The notes below the pieces were generated by a model. It was given only the letters and a program-made list of their open reading frames with translations, was not told the DNA's origin and did not search any database. Below, piece by piece: positions 6,893 to 16,592 of a DNA stretch of 64,000 nt. Position numbers and translations under genes: made by a program. The DNA comes from PALSA-188 sp963720075. Lineage in GTDB: Bacteria > Acidobacteriota > Terriglobia > Terriglobales > Acidobacteriaceae. How positions within the stretch are numbered: the first letter of the stretch is position 1; each line of letters begins with the position of its first letter. The stretch is from contig CAVREG010000019.1 of NCBI GenBank assembly GCA_963720075.1, positions 1,550,001 through 1,614,000 on the forward strand, read 5' to 3'.

Positions 6893-8986
6893 TCACCTCG
6901 GCGCAGCGCTGCCCTGCACTTTCGCGATAATTTCTTCTGACACCGACCTGGGCGCCTCTTCATATCGCGCGAAGTGCATCGAGTATTCAGCGCGGCCTTG
7001 GGTGCTGGAACGCATGTGCGTTGCGTATCCAAACATTTCGGCCAGAGGCACGATTGCTTTAATTACCTGCGAGCCGGCGCGATGCTCCATGCCTTCGATG
7101 CGTCCGCGGCGGGAACTCAGGTCGCCCATGATTACGCCCGCGTAGTCTTCTGGAGTAACGACTTCAACCGACATGACTGGTTCCAGTAATACTGGAGAAG
7201 CTTTTCTCGCCGCCTCTTTAAACGCCATTGAGCCCGCGATTTTGAACGCCATCTCGTTGGAATCAACGTCGTGATAGCTGCCGTCGTAGAGGATGGCTTT
7301 GACATCAACCATCTCGTAGCCGGCGAGAACGCCGCCTTCCATAGCTTCTTTAATTCCCTGATCGATAGGCTTAATAAATTCCTTGGGAACCGAGCCGCCC
7401 GTGGTGTCATTGACGAATTCGTATCCCATGCCGGGCGCCTGCGGTTCGAGGCGAATTTTCGCGTGGCCGTATTGACCGCGTCCACCAGTTTGACGGATGT
7501 ATTTGCCTTCGGCCTCGGACTTCTTGCGGATGGTCTCGCGATACGCGACCTGCGGTTTGCCCACGTTGGCCTCGACTTTGTACTCGCGCATCATGCGGTC
7601 AACGATGATTTCGAGATGCAGTTCGCCCATACCGCTGATGATGGTTTGTCCGCTATCGGGATCGGTATGAACTTTGAAAGTGGGATCTTCCTGCGCGAGC
7701 CGTCCGAGAGCCATGCCCATCTTTTCCTGATCGGCTTTTGTTTTCGGTTCGACCGCAACAGAAATTACGGGAACCGCGAACACGATATTTTCAAGCGCGA
7801 TGGGATGCTTCTCGTCGCAGATGGTATCGCCGGTGCTGACGTTTTTCAATCCGACGGCAGCGCAAATGTCGCCTGCCAGAATTTCGTTGATGTCTTCGCG
7901 CTTGTTGGCGTGCATCTTGAGCAAGCGGCCAATGCGTTCGGTGCGGCTACGGCCGGCATTTAATACTGCTTCGCCAGATTTGAGCTGCCCGGAATAAACA
8001 CGGATGAAAGTCAACTGGCCGACAAAAGGATCAGCCATGATCTTGAACGCCAGCGCCGAGAAGGGTTCGTTATCGGCGGGCTTGCGGACGATGGTTTCGC
8101 CATTGTCTGGATTCGTGCCTGTGACCTCGCCGGCATCGAGCGGCGATGGAAGATAATCCACGACGGCGTCGAGCAATGGCTGGATACCTTTGTTCTTGAA
8201 AGCCGTACCAACAACAACTGGAAACAACTTCAATTCAATCGTTGATCTGCGCAGAGACGCCCGGAGTTCTTCAGCAGAAATCGTTTCGCCTTCGAGGAAC
8301 TTGTGCAGAATCTCGTCGTCATTCTCGGCAACAGTTTCGACCAATTGAGTGTGGAACGCTTCGGCTTTCTTTTGAAGTTCGGCGGGGATCGCGCCGGTGA
8401 TGTACTCAGCGCCAATAGTGTCGTCCGCCCAAGTGATTGATTTCATTTCGATGAGATCAATGACGCCCTTGAATTTATCTTCCTGGCCAATAGGAATCTG
8501 AATCGCGATTGGCTTGGCGTTGAGGCGCTTGCGGATGGTGTCTATGGCATGCTCGAAATCAGCACCCATTTTGTCAATCTTGTTGATGAAGCAAATTCGC
8601 GGGACACCGTATTTATCGGCTTGACGCCAGACTTTTTCAGATTGCGGCTGTACGCCATGAACCGCGTCGAATACTGCGACCGCTCCGTCTAAAACACGCA
8701 GAGACCGCTCGACTTCGGCGGTGAAATCAACGTGGCCGGGAGTGTCAATAATATTGATGCGAATGTCGCGCCAGGAACACGTAGTCGCGGCAGAGGTGAT
8801 GGTGATGCCGCGCTCCTGTTCTTGCTCCATCCAATCCATGGTCGCAGTGCCTTCGTGGACCTCTCCAATGCGGTGCGTTTTGCCTGTATAGAACAGGATG
8901 CGCTCCGTCGTAGTGGTCTTACCGGCATCAATGTGGGCCATGATGCCGATGTTCCTGCAACGTTCTAATGGGACTTGTCTGGGCAC
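6893..8986 (-). CDS. fusA: Elongation factor G
   Basis: EF-G is the GTPase that drives translocation and, with RRF, ribosome recycling. The G motifs are intact: AHIDAGKTTTTERILFYTG near residue 18, RGITITSAATT (switch I), DTPGHVDFTAEVERSL (G3) and CFINKIDKMGADF (G4). Domain II (GQLTFIRVYSGQLKSGE), domain IV (QTGGRGQYGHAKIRL) and domain V (GDLSSRRGRIEGME) follow. Length is 697, as expected. It lies between rpsG and the small unknown gene. Confidence 0.98.
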   Translation of the reverse strand: MPRQVPLERCRNIGIMAHIDAGKTTTTERILFYTGKTHRIGEVHEGTATMDWMEQEQERGITITSAATTCSWRDIRINIIDTPGHVDFTAEVERSLRVLDGAVAVFDAVHGVQPQSEKVWRQADKYGVPRICFINKIDKMGADFEHAIDTIRKRLNAKPIAIQIPIGQEDKFKGVIDLIEMKSITWADDTIGAEYITGAIPAELQKKAEAFHTQLVETVAENDDEILHKFLEGETISAEELRASLRRSTIELKLFPVVVGTAFKNKGIQPLLDAVVDYLPSPLDAGEVTGTNPDNGETIVRKPADNEPFSALAFKIMADPFVGQLTFIRVYSGQLKSGEAVLNAGRSRTERIGRLLKMHANKREDINEILAGDICAAVGLKNVSTGDTICDEKHPIALENIVFAVPVISVAVEPKTKADQEKMGMALGRLAQEDPTFKVHTDPDSGQTIISGMGELHLEIIVDRMMREYKVEANVGKPQVAYRETIRKKSEAEGKYIRQTGGRGQYGHAKIRLEPQAPGMGYEFVNDTTGGSVPKEFIKPIDQGIKEAMEGGVLAGYEMVDVKAILYDGSYHDVDSNEMAFKIAGSMAFKEAARKASPVLLEPVMSVEVVTPEDYAGVIMGDLSSRRGRIEGMEHRAGSQVIKAIVPLAEMFGYATHMRSSTQGRAEYSMHFARYEEAPRSVSEEIIAKVQGSAAPR

Positions 8987-9067
8987 TGTGTTCTCAGCTG
9001 CTTTCCGGCGCTCTGAAATGCTGCTTCTAGGTTCTGGCTCCTAGCTAGAAGCTAGCTAGGAGATTGT

Positions 9068-9538
9068 TTACCATCTGTAATGTGCGAAGGCCTTATTCGC
9101 TTCCGCCATTCTGTGTACATCTTCTTTCTTCTTGATTGCGGCGCCTTTTCCCGAAGAGGCGTCAAACAACTCGTTGCTTAACTTGTCAATCATGCCTTTT
9201 TCGCCGCGACCGCGAGCGTAGGTAATCAGCCAGCGAATTGCCAATGAGGTTCGGCGATCGGCATTGACCTCGACTGGAACCTGGTAGTTCGCGCCGCCTA
9301 CACGGCGGGTCTTCACTTCGAGCAACGGCTTCGCGTTCTCAACCGCCTTGGTAAAGAGCTTTAACGGCTCATCGCCGGCTTTCGCGGCGACGCGGGTCAA
9401 CGCTTCATAGAAGATGCCTTCCGCGGTGCTCTTCTTGCCTTGCCACATCATGGAATTGATGAACTTTGTCACCAGATCCGATCCGTAAACGGGATCGGCT
9501 TCCACTTTTCGTTTCGCGATGTATCCTTTTCTCGGCAT
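9068..9538 (-). CDS. rpsG: 30S ribosomal protein S7
   Basis: S7 nucleates assembly of the 30S head and touches the E site. The 156-residue sequence starts MPRKGYIAKRKVEADPVYGS and carries VTKFINSMMWQGKKSTAE, VKTRRVGGANYQVPVEV (the beta-hairpin) and a C-terminal HRMAEANKAFAHYRW, all typical. It sits between rpsL and fusA as in nearly all bacteria. The spacer toward fusA (8987-9067) again contains TTCTAGGTTCTGGCTCCTAG-type repeats. Confidence 0.98.
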   Translation of the reverse strand: MPRKGYIAKRKVEADPVYGSDLVTKFINSMMWQGKKSTAEGIFYEALTRVAAKAGDEPLKLFTKAVENAKPLLEVKTRRVGGANYQVPVEVNADRRTSLAIRWLITYARGRGEKGMIDKLSNELFDASSGKGAAIKKKEDVHRMAEANKAFAHYRW

Positions 9539-9539
9539 T

Positions 9540-9635
9540 TCTGTTTTTAGCTCCTGGCTCTTAGCGTTTGGCTAGAGCTGCGGGACCTGCTTTTGTCTAT
9601 TGCCAAGGACCAACGGCGGGGACCAACGACCACTC
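9540..9635. repeat. Repeat spacer between rpsL and rpsG
   Basis: TTTTAGCTCCTGGCTCTTAG units (9545-9575) are followed by CCAAGGACCAACGG and GGGACCAACGACC (about 9601-9632). These are the same two families seen around rplB. Nothing else is visible in this spacer. Confidence 0.6.
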
Positions 9636-10010
9636 TTACGCCTTCGGCCTTTTGGCTCCGTACTTCGAACGGCTTTGCTTGCGCCCCGCCACGCCTACAG
9701 CGTCCAATGTGCCGCGGACCACGTGATAGCGGACTCCTGGGAGATCCTTTACGCGACCTCCGCGAATAAGCACGATTGAGTGCTCTTGCAGGTTATGGCC
9801 GACGCCGGGAATGTAAGTCGTGACCTCGATTCCATTGGTTAAGCGAACGCGGGCAACTTTGCGCAGCGCCGAATTCGGCTTCTTCGGCGTTTGAGTGTAA
9901 ACACGAGTGCAGACACCGCGCTTTTGCGGACATCCCTGCAACGCGGGACTCGCCGTCTTGTAACGCGGACGCTTGCGTCCATCGCGCACTAATTGATTAA
10001 AAGTGGGCAC
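9636..10010 (-). CDS. rpsL: 30S ribosomal protein S12
   Basis: S12 monitors decoding at the A site. The 124-residue sequence contains QTPKKPNSALRKVARVRLTN with Lys at residue 43, the residue whose change gives streptomycin resistance, so this allele is the ordinary sensitive type. The loop RGGRVKDLPGVRYHVVRG is also present. It is the first gene of the combined str-S10 operon on the minus strand. Its promoter should lie beyond 10010. Confidence 0.98.
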   Translation of the reverse strand: MPTFNQLVRDGRKRPRYKTASPALQGCPQKRGVCTRVYTQTPKKPNSALRKVARVRLTNGIEVTTYIPGVGHNLQEHSIVLIRGGRVKDLPGVRYHVVRGTLDAVGVAGRKQSRSKYGAKRPKA

Positions 10011-10510
10011 TCTTTATTACTCCTTGCGGCGCGCATTCTCCCCGCCCACATCAAGCCGCACCAAAGTGGACGCGCATCTGCTTTTTCCCGATGAAGGGGC
10101 TGGATGGCGATCTGCCAACCATACTTTCCCGCCGGATTCGCTGGCGAGAAATTTAAGGATTTTCCCGTTAACTGACGCTAACGACGGTGACGCCAAGCCT
10201 CATTCCCGATTTGAAACTTACATCCAGGAAAATTCGAAGGCGCTCCGTTTCGTCAACACCGTCCCGCATAGCCTTCCAACGTTGGAAGATATTCGCAGAA
10301 CGTTTTCAGCGAGGGCGTCCGCAGAAACTGAATTCGCAGACGTTGATATTTTCAAAAGCTTGACAGCATTCTAACAAAAACGTTTCAGGTCACCCGTGTC
10401 ACTCGGACACGATAGACCCTAAGGATGATTCGTGGAACCTTACAAATATAACAATGGAAGGCCCCATCGTCAACCGGAGTCTATTCTCGGTAGTGGGCTA
10501 CTTTGAATTT
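10011..10510. other. Upstream region of the str operon, no gene recognised
   Basis: About 500 bases with no convincing gene. An open frame at 10003-10374 on the plus strand has no family resemblance and overlaps the region where the str-operon promoter must lie. On the minus strand the A+T-rich stretch at about 10340-10380 (TTTTTGTTAGAATGCTGTCA, then GAAAATATC) is the most promoter-like segment, but I cannot fix a -35/-10 pair with normal spacing. The likely leader of the operon mRNA is therefore about 330 bases long. Confidence 0.4.
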
Positions 10511-10754
10511 CTATGCCCAAGTGGCCAAAATCTGAAACGTCGAACCGAGAGCAACAAGAGCGATACCGAACCTGCCCCACCTGCGATAACGTTTGCCTTT
10601 GACAATCTCTGCTTGGTCTGGTTGCTCTAGGTTGAAGATGAACCGCGCCGGTCGGGTCAATAGGGGCGGGGAGGCCAAAGTGGTACAGCAGCAAACAGCC
10701 AATCACCACCAAAACAAGGCCGATAGTGTTGAGAATTCGGGAACAAATTGTCAT
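10511..10754 (-). pseudogene. Small two-TM membrane protein, frameshifted
   Basis: Two overlapping frames together make one plausible 80-residue protein. The first gives an N-terminal membrane segment (NTIGLVLVVIGCLLLYHFGLP). The second gives KGKRYRRWGRFGIALVALG and ends FQILATWA. They join near 10640-10647, where one extra G in GGCGCGGTTC breaks the frame. Alone, the first frame degenerates into basic nonsense. The restored product would be a short inner-membrane protein with two helices and a charged loop. The family is not named. It may be a true pseudogene or a single-base assembly error. Confidence 0.6.
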
Positions 10755-11062
10755 GAATCATGCCGCTCTTTCCGCCCTCCGCTGCTCGTAGGCTTCCCAG
10801 AGAGCTACCAAGTCCGCTGCGTCCCAAAGCCGTCGCCGTATGCCGAGCGATTTTTAGCTTCCGATCGGTTATGACTCTCTAAATTTTTTGCCCTCGGCCC
10901 CCAGCCTTTCAACCAGCATAGTCGAGCAGTCGGAAAATTCCGTAATCCGGGCTGATTTTGGCCAGTCACATTACCACGCTGGTTACTATCGTTGATTGCC
11001 CATGATTTACGGCGCGGATATAATTTGATCACTTTCGCCCGACACTCGAGGTTGACTCCCCC
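10755..11062. other. Intergenic region, nothing recognised
   Basis: About 300 bases between the divergent small membrane gene and the GAF-GGDEF gene. No gene, strong repeat or clear promoter is seen. An A+T-rich patch at about 11003-11035 (TTTACGGCGCGGATATAATT) holds TATAAT at 11023-11028, a possible -10 for the downstream gene. No good -35 was identified. Confidence 0.35.
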
Positions 11063-12116
11063 ATGCATAAGGCCGCCGGTGCCGAGCTTAGCCGTCAGTC
11101 GCAAGAGCTGACGATTTTTCATGACGTCGCGAAGGCCCTGACCTCATCGCTTGACCTGGATTCAATTCTGCAAACCATTATGGACAAGATGGCGGAATAC
11201 TTCCGCCCAGAGACCTGGTCTCTGCTCATGCTCGATCACGAAAAAAATGAATTGTACTTCGCCATAGCCGTGGGAGACGCTTCGGAATCGCTGACGAACG
11301 TGCGGCTTAAAGTTGGGGAGGGCATCGCAGGTTATGTGGCCAAGCACGGAGAGAGGCTTATCGTGCCGGATGTCGCTGCGGATCCGCGCTTTGCCAAGCG
11401 AATTGACGAAATGACCAAGTGGGAGACGCACTCCGTCATTTGTGTGCCGGTGAGGTCGAAGTTGCGGGTCCTTGGAGTGATTCAGCTCGTGAATGTGGAC
11501 ATGCAGAATTTTGGCGATCAGGAACAGTTTTTTCTGCAAGCGCTTTGTGACTATGCGGCGATCGCGATTGAAAACGCTCGCTCCGTCGAAAAAATTCAGG
11601 AACTGACCATCACCGACGATTGCACCGGGCTCTACAACGCCCGGCATCTTTATAAGACGCTTGGAGACGGAGGTTTATCGGTCGTCCCGCTTCGGATATG
11701 AATTCGCAGTTGTGTTTATTGATCTCGACCACTTCAAGCAAGTCAATGACACTCACGGGCATTTGGTGGGAAGCAAACTGCTCGCCGAGATTGGGTACCT
11801 GGTGAAAGCTCAGCTGCGGTTGATTGATTACGCTTTCCGGTATGGTGGCGACGAGTTTGTGGTGCTATTGCCGCAGACGGGAAAAGACTCGGCTCTCGTA
11901 GTAGCGCGCCGGTTACGCGACAGCCTGCGCACCAGCATGTTCTGCAAGGAAGAGGGATTGAACCTGAACGTCCGGGCCTCGATGGGCGTCGCGACATATC
12001 CGCACGACGCGAAGTCTCCGCACGATATCATCCGGCAGGCGGACGAGATGATGTATCTGGTGAAGAACACGACCCGCGATAACATCGGTATCGCGCAGCG
12101 CGGCGTGATGAAGTAG
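11063..12116 (+). CDS. GAF-GGDEF diguanylate cyclase, interrupted by a one-base frameshift
   Basis: The first frame (11063-11701) gives a GAF sensor domain (about residues 15-170, with RLKVGEGIAGYVAKHGERL) and the start of a GGDEF domain (TDDCTGLYNARHLYKTL). The rest, including the signature FRYGGDEFVVLLP and ASMGVATYPHDA, is in the next frame and ends at 12116. Removing one T at about 11660-11662 (ACGCTTGG to ACGCTGG) fuses them exactly. GGDEF proteins make the second messenger c-di-GMP, and the catalytic GGDEF is intact. No membrane segment is seen, so the protein would be cytosolic. The indel is probably a sequence error, given others nearby. Confidence 0.85.
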
Positions 12117-12122
12117 CCTCGT

Positions 12123-14135
12123 CTATTTTGCTGCCAATTTCTTCTCCAAATCAGCGACATATCCTTGCTGAAACTCGGGCTGCACTGTCTTGCAGAGCCT
12201 GAGCGCTTTCTCATAATACGGTCGCGCTTCGGCTGGACGTTTCATCTCGGTCAACACGTCTCCTAACTGAGTGTTGGGCACAAGGGCCTCGGGTGCGAGT
12301 TTGACTGCCTGCTCGGCTTCGGTCAATGCCTGCTGAGTCTCGTGCTCTTTCATCAGATCTTGAGATATTTGGGCATGGCTCAGGGCTGAGGCCAGTGGGA
12401 TTCGGAAGTGTCCGTCATAGACAAATACTCCATACTGGATGACGGCGGTTGGATGAAGGTTTTTGAATTGCTCATAGGGATTCAGCGGCGCTGGTCCAAA
12501 TTCCATGCCTGCGAGATCGCCGGCGCTGACCAACACCGGACCGTCCATTGCCTCGGGAACATGGGTCTGCTGGTCCAGCCACCACAAGGTTTCGACATTC
12601 GGCAGCAGCTTGCAGGGAATTCCGTACGAACTAATGTCGACTACTCCACCTGCGAAATATAGAAACCAGCAGTCTTTTATCCCTCGCTTATCCAAATACT
12701 GTCTGGTAGCAATGAGTTGCTGGGCCCAATCAACATTCGCGTCGCTCAAATACTTGTGCGTGTTCGCGGGCCCTCCCCAGAGCTCGTTGGCGAATGCCAT
12801 GTAATTGGGGAAAATGCGCGCCGCATCCACTGCCTGCCACAAAACCAGCAGCAACACAACATACGCCCAGCGCCGGTTTTTGCTGATGAGTGCTGATGCT
12901 CCGCCGCCTACCAGTACATAGAGAAAGACATACATCGGCAAAATATGCCGCACGCCAATGTTCATGTGCGAACTCATAGCGATCGCCAGATAAAAAAGAG
13001 CCGGCACTGCCAGGAAGAGAATTTCTCTCCACTGCGTGAACCGCCGCGTTGCCATCGCGGCGATTGCAAGGGCCAATAACAATAAAAATGGCAGCGTGGA
13101 TTTTATGGCGATGACGCCGGGAAAATAGAACCAGACTCCATGCGGATACACCTTGCCAAAAAAGTAGGACGTGTAAAAGTCATCCACCATCTGAATGTCA
13201 GCCATTCCGTAAAGGTAGGATTCCGGCAGCAGGTGCAAACGGGCCACTTTTCCGAGAACATATCGCTCGCTGGGCTTCGAGAGCTTTTCCAAATATTGCC
13301 CCATGGGGGGATTGAGCGATAGTCCCGCTGGCCGCGCCTGATAGCGAAACCCATACAAGCCCCACAAAATGGTAAAAGCGATGACGGTCGTCCCGGCTAA
13401 CATCCCTATCCATCGCAATGCCTCGCGTCGCCACGGAAGTTTCGCGCTTTCGGCTACTCTTCTCCGTATTTCAATGATTGCCAGCAAAAACATCATCGGT
13501 AAAAGCAGCACGCCGGTATGCTTTGCGCCGAGCGCCAGCCCGGTTGCCACGCCCACCACGACCAGCCGCCACGCCGAAGGAGATTTCGCGTAGCGGTAAA
13601 AGGCGTAAATAGACGCCAACATGCAGCACGAAACGCCCACATCGGTCGTGACAAATGCACCATTCGCCAGAATGTTTGGATCAAATGCCAGCAGCGCAAG
13701 CGCAATGAACGCCGCAACCGTCCCGAACATTTCTCTAGTCGCGAAGAAGACGAGCAGAGCTAGGACCAGCGAGAATATAGATGCCGCAATGCGCGCGCGA
13801 AAGAGAATATTTTGACCGATGTTTGACGAAGCGAATTCTTTGCCATCGAGGAATGCTTCCACTTTGAAACTACGGTTCTGGAGCTTTGGAACAACGAGCT
13901 TGAGCGGAAGCAAGGGGAGCGCGGCAACGAACTTCACGAGAGGGGGATGTTCGGGATTCAAACCGAAGTCAGCATGCTTCAAGGACATGTACCCGCTGAA
14001 GAGATGATCGCCTTCGTCCCAGCTTATCGACTCCTGGTGCACCGATAAGGCCAACTGGATAAAAATAAAAAATAAAAGAAGGGCGACTCCTGTGATCTTA
14101 AAAGCTGGACTCGGTTTGTTCAGTTTTAGAACCAT
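12123..14135 (-). CDS. GT-C membrane glycosyltransferase (PMT/ArnT-like) with TPR tail
   Basis: This 670-residue polytopic membrane protein has about 10-12 hydrophobic helices. The first extracytoplasmic loop carries SISWDEGDHLFSGY (about residues 35-48), the acidic motif of GT-C enzymes that use polyprenyl-phosphate sugars, followed by NPEHPPLVK, the usual second motif of the PMT_2/ArnT group. The last 80 residues form tetratricopeptide-like helices (EAEQAVKLAPEALVPNTQLG, ARPYYEKALRLC). It most likely transfers a sugar to a protein or lipid on the periplasmic side. The acceptor cannot be told. It ends 7 bases from the convergent GGDEF gene. Confidence 0.75.
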   Translation of the reverse strand: MVLKLNKPSPAFKITGVALLLFFIFIQLALSVHQESISWDEGDHLFSGYMSLKHADFGLNPEHPPLVKFVAALPLLPLKLVVPKLQNRSFKVEAFLDGKEFASSNIGQNILFRARIAASIFSLVLALLVFFATREMFGTVAAFIALALLAFDPNILANGAFVTTDVGVSCCMLASIYAFYRYAKSPSAWRLVVVGVATGLALGAKHTGVLLLPMMFLLAIIEIRRRVAESAKLPWRREALRWIGMLAGTTVIAFTILWGLYGFRYQARPAGLSLNPPMGQYLEKLSKPSERYVLGKVARLHLLPESYLYGMADIQMVDDFYTSYFFGKVYPHGVWFYFPGVIAIKSTLPFLLLLALAIAAMATRRFTQWREILFLAVPALFYLAIAMSSHMNIGVRHILPMYVFLYVLVGGGASALISKNRRWAYVVLLLVLWQAVDAARIFPNYMAFANELWGGPANTHKYLSDANVDWAQQLIATRQYLDKRGIKDCWFLYFAGGVVDISSYGIPCKLLPNVETLWWLDQQTHVPEAMDGPVLVSAGDLAGMEFGPAPLNPYEQFKNLHPTAVIQYGVFVYDGHFRIPLASALSHAQISQDLMKEHETQQALTEAEQAVKLAPEALVPNTQLGDVLTEMKRPAEARPYYEKALRLCKTVQPEFQQGYVADLEKKLAAK

Positions 14136-14151
14136 CCGCCGCTATTATGAG

Positions 14152-16359
14152 TTAGATTTTTTGAATTCTTTGCACGTCGTGCACGCCAGGAATTTTTCGC
14201 ACGCCGTTGATGATGTTTTCAAGGTGCTTGAGGTCGGCGATATCCAGAACGACATCCACGTTGGCTTGGCCGTTTGAAGTGCGGGCTTCGATGTTGCGGA
14301 TATTTGTTTTTGTGTCGCTGATGACCGCGGTGATTTGCTTTAACATTCCGAAACGGTCATCGCAGAAAACGGTGATTTTTACCTGATACGAAGTTGGTGT
14401 TTCTTCATCGCTGGCCCACTCCACATCAATTTTGCGCTCAGGTTCGTACATCAAGTTCATGACATTTGAACAGTTCACCGAATGCACGGCGACGCCCTTG
14501 CCGCGGGTTACATAGCCTACGAGGGATTCACCACGGATGGGATTGCAACAGCGTGCGCGGTAGACCAGCAGATCTCCCTGCCCCTTCACGCGGATGGCAT
14601 TGTTATTATCTCCGCCAAAAACACGCCTGACCGCGCTCGCAAATCCGCCGGGTTTGCTGTCATCAGGCGGGGCTTGCGTTTCTGCCGCTGCGGGCGTTAA
14701 CCGTGCGATCACCTGGCGCGCGGAGTACTTGCCATATCCGATGCCGGCCATCAGATCGTCTATTTGTCCTAGGCCGTAGTCGGACGCAATTTTCCGCAGC
14801 ACTTCGTCCTTGATCTCTTTGAAGGCTACGTGATATTTGCGGGCTTCTTTTTCAATCAGCTTGCGCCCAATTTCAACGGCGCGCTCGCGCTGATGAATAT
14901 TGAGCCAGTGCTTGATTTTGTTGCGGGCCCGCGAGGACTTGACGATTGAAAGCCAATCGCGACTGGGAGTGTGTCCCGCCTGGGTCATAATCTCAACGAT
15001 GTCGCCGCTATGCAGCTTGTGGCGCAGCGGAACCATGCGGCCATTTATTTTTGCACCAACGCAAGCGTGCCCGACTTCGGTATGAACCGAATAAGCAAAA
15101 TCAATCGGCGTGGCATCTCGAGGCAGCACTACAACTTTGCCTTTGGGAGTGAAGGTGTAAACCTCTTCCGGATAAAGATCAATTTTCAACGTGGAAAGAA
15201 ATTCGTTAGGATCGGAAACATCGCGCTGCCATTCGACCACCTGCCGCAACCATGCGAGGCGCTGCTCATCCTTCGCCGAAACCGCGCCATCCTTATACTT
15301 CCAGTGCGCGGCGATGCCTTCTTCCGCGATCCGATGCATTTCTTCAGTTCGTATCTGGACTTCGAACGATGTGCCGTCTTCAGTAATCACGGAGGTGTGA
15401 AGTGACTGATAAAAATTCGGCCGGGGCATGGCGATAAAATCTTTGATTCGTCCCGGCACTGGCCGCCAAACGTTGTGCACGATCCCGAGCACGCCGTAAC
15501 AATCCTGCAATGACTGCGTGACTACACGCATGGCGTAAAGGTCATAAACCTGTTCGACGGCAATATGCTGCCGCTGAAGTTTCTTGTGGATGCTGTACAC
15601 GCGCTTGATGCGGCTCTCGACTCGCGCCGTGATTCCAGCTTCTTTCAGCTTGTCTTGCAGAAACTGTTGCACCCGCCCCAGAAACTTTTCGCCTTCTTTC
15701 CGCTTCGCTTCCACTGACTCTGACACTTGCTGATAGGAAATCGGATCGAGGTAACGAAATCCCAGGTCTTCGAGTTCTCCGCGAATTTTTCCCATACCTA
15801 GCCGGTGCGCGATTGGCGCATAGATGTCGAGAGTTTCCCTCGAGATCTTCGTCTGGCGGTCTGGGGGCAAGTGTTCCAGAGTGCGCATGTTGTGGAGGCG
15901 ATCCGCCAGCTTGATCAGCACTACCCGAATGTCATCCACCATCGCCAGCATCATCTTGCGCAGGTTCTCGGCTTGCTGTTCCTCATGTGTGGCGAAATCA
16001 ATCTTGCTGATCTTGGTCACGCCTTCGACGATGTGCGCAACCTGTTCGCCAAACTCTTTGCGGATATCAACAATCGTAACGGATGTATCTTCAACGGAAT
16101 CGTGCAGCAGGCCAGCCGCAATGGCGACCGGATCCATCTTCATATCCGCCAATACCAGCGCAACTTCTAGAGGATGTATCAGATACGGCTTCCCGGATGC
16201 GCGCGTCTGCCCAGCATGATGGGTTTGCGAAAATTCGTATGCTCTGCGAACCAACTCCAAATCGTCGCCAGGACGGTTCTCCCGCATCGTGCGCAACAGA
16301 TCACGGAACTTAGTGACTGTGAGTACGTTGGTCGCGAACTGTTGGCGAAGCGTTCCCAT
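14152..16359 (-). CDS. rel: Bifunctional (p)ppGpp synthetase/hydrolase Rel
   Basis: This 735-residue long RSH enzyme makes and degrades the stringent-response alarmone. Domain order is complete. The HD hydrolase (about 40-190) has GLLHDSVEDT and IKLADRLHNMRTL. The synthetase (about 240-350) has YSIHKKLQRQHI, MPRPNFYQSLHTSVI and EEGIAAHWKYK. A TGS domain (VYTFTPKGKVVVLPRDATPIDFAY region) and a C-terminal ACT domain (VKITVFCDDRFGMLKQIT) follow. HD-motif residues are intact, so it is probably bifunctional like Rel/SpoT. It is separated by only 16 bases from the glycosyltransferase gene downstream. Confidence 0.97.
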   Translation of the reverse strand: MGTLRQQFATNVLTVTKFRDLLRTMRENRPGDDLELVRRAYEFSQTHHAGQTRASGKPYLIHPLEVALVLADMKMDPVAIAAGLLHDSVEDTSVTIVDIRKEFGEQVAHIVEGVTKISKIDFATHEEQQAENLRKMMLAMVDDIRVVLIKLADRLHNMRTLEHLPPDRQTKISRETLDIYAPIAHRLGMGKIRGELEDLGFRYLDPISYQQVSESVEAKRKEGEKFLGRVQQFLQDKLKEAGITARVESRIKRVYSIHKKLQRQHIAVEQVYDLYAMRVVTQSLQDCYGVLGIVHNVWRPVPGRIKDFIAMPRPNFYQSLHTSVITEDGTSFEVQIRTEEMHRIAEEGIAAHWKYKDGAVSAKDEQRLAWLRQVVEWQRDVSDPNEFLSTLKIDLYPEEVYTFTPKGKVVVLPRDATPIDFAYSVHTEVGHACVGAKINGRMVPLRHKLHSGDIVEIMTQAGHTPSRDWLSIVKSSRARNKIKHWLNIHQRERAVEIGRKLIEKEARKYHVAFKEIKDEVLRKIASDYGLGQIDDLMAGIGYGKYSARQVIARLTPAAAETQAPPDDSKPGGFASAVRRVFGGDNNNAIRVKGQGDLLVYRARCCNPIRGESLVGYVTRGKGVAVHSVNCSNVMNLMYEPERKIDVEWASDEETPTSYQVKITVFCDDRFGMLKQITAVISDTKTNIRNIEARTSNGQANVDVVLDIADLKHLENIINGVRKIPGVHDVQRIQKI

Positions 16360-16467
16360 TTGTTTATGAGCCGCCAGGAATGGAAGGGACGAAAGCCGTA
16401 TTCCGCAGCCTGTTTGTTGCTTCGATTATAGCGAAAGCGGGTTTCAGGCCGCGAAAGTTAAGGCTAA

Positions 16468-16560
16468 GTGTGGGGCGGACACTCTTGTCCGCCGCAGTTG
16501 ACTTTTGATTTCGGTTGAACGAGCAAGTCAAAGACAGCGGACAGGAGTGTCCGCCACACA
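16468..16560. repeat. Inverted pair of GTGTGGCGGACACTC repeat elements
   Basis: 16468-16507 reads GTGTGGGGCGGACACTCTTG and continues TCCGCCGCAGTTGACTTTTG. 16524-16560 is nearly its reverse complement (its complement starts TGTGTGGCGGACACTCCTGT). Each copy is itself a small hairpin, and the pair can fold into one long stem. It lies between the divergent rel and the SDR gene, so it could also act as a bidirectional structure or terminator. Confidence 0.75.
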
Positions 16561-16592
16561 TAAAGCTGGCTCATCCTGCTAGATTGGGCTGA

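Noticed and set aside
10360..10365. TTGACA on the plus strand as a promoter
   Set aside because: No acceptable -10 at 15-19 bases and no plus-strand gene downstream until 11063.
10003..10374. Plus-strand open frame of 123 codons overlapping the rpsL start
   Set aside because: No family resemblance, overlaps rpsL, and occupies the region where the str-operon promoter and leader must lie.
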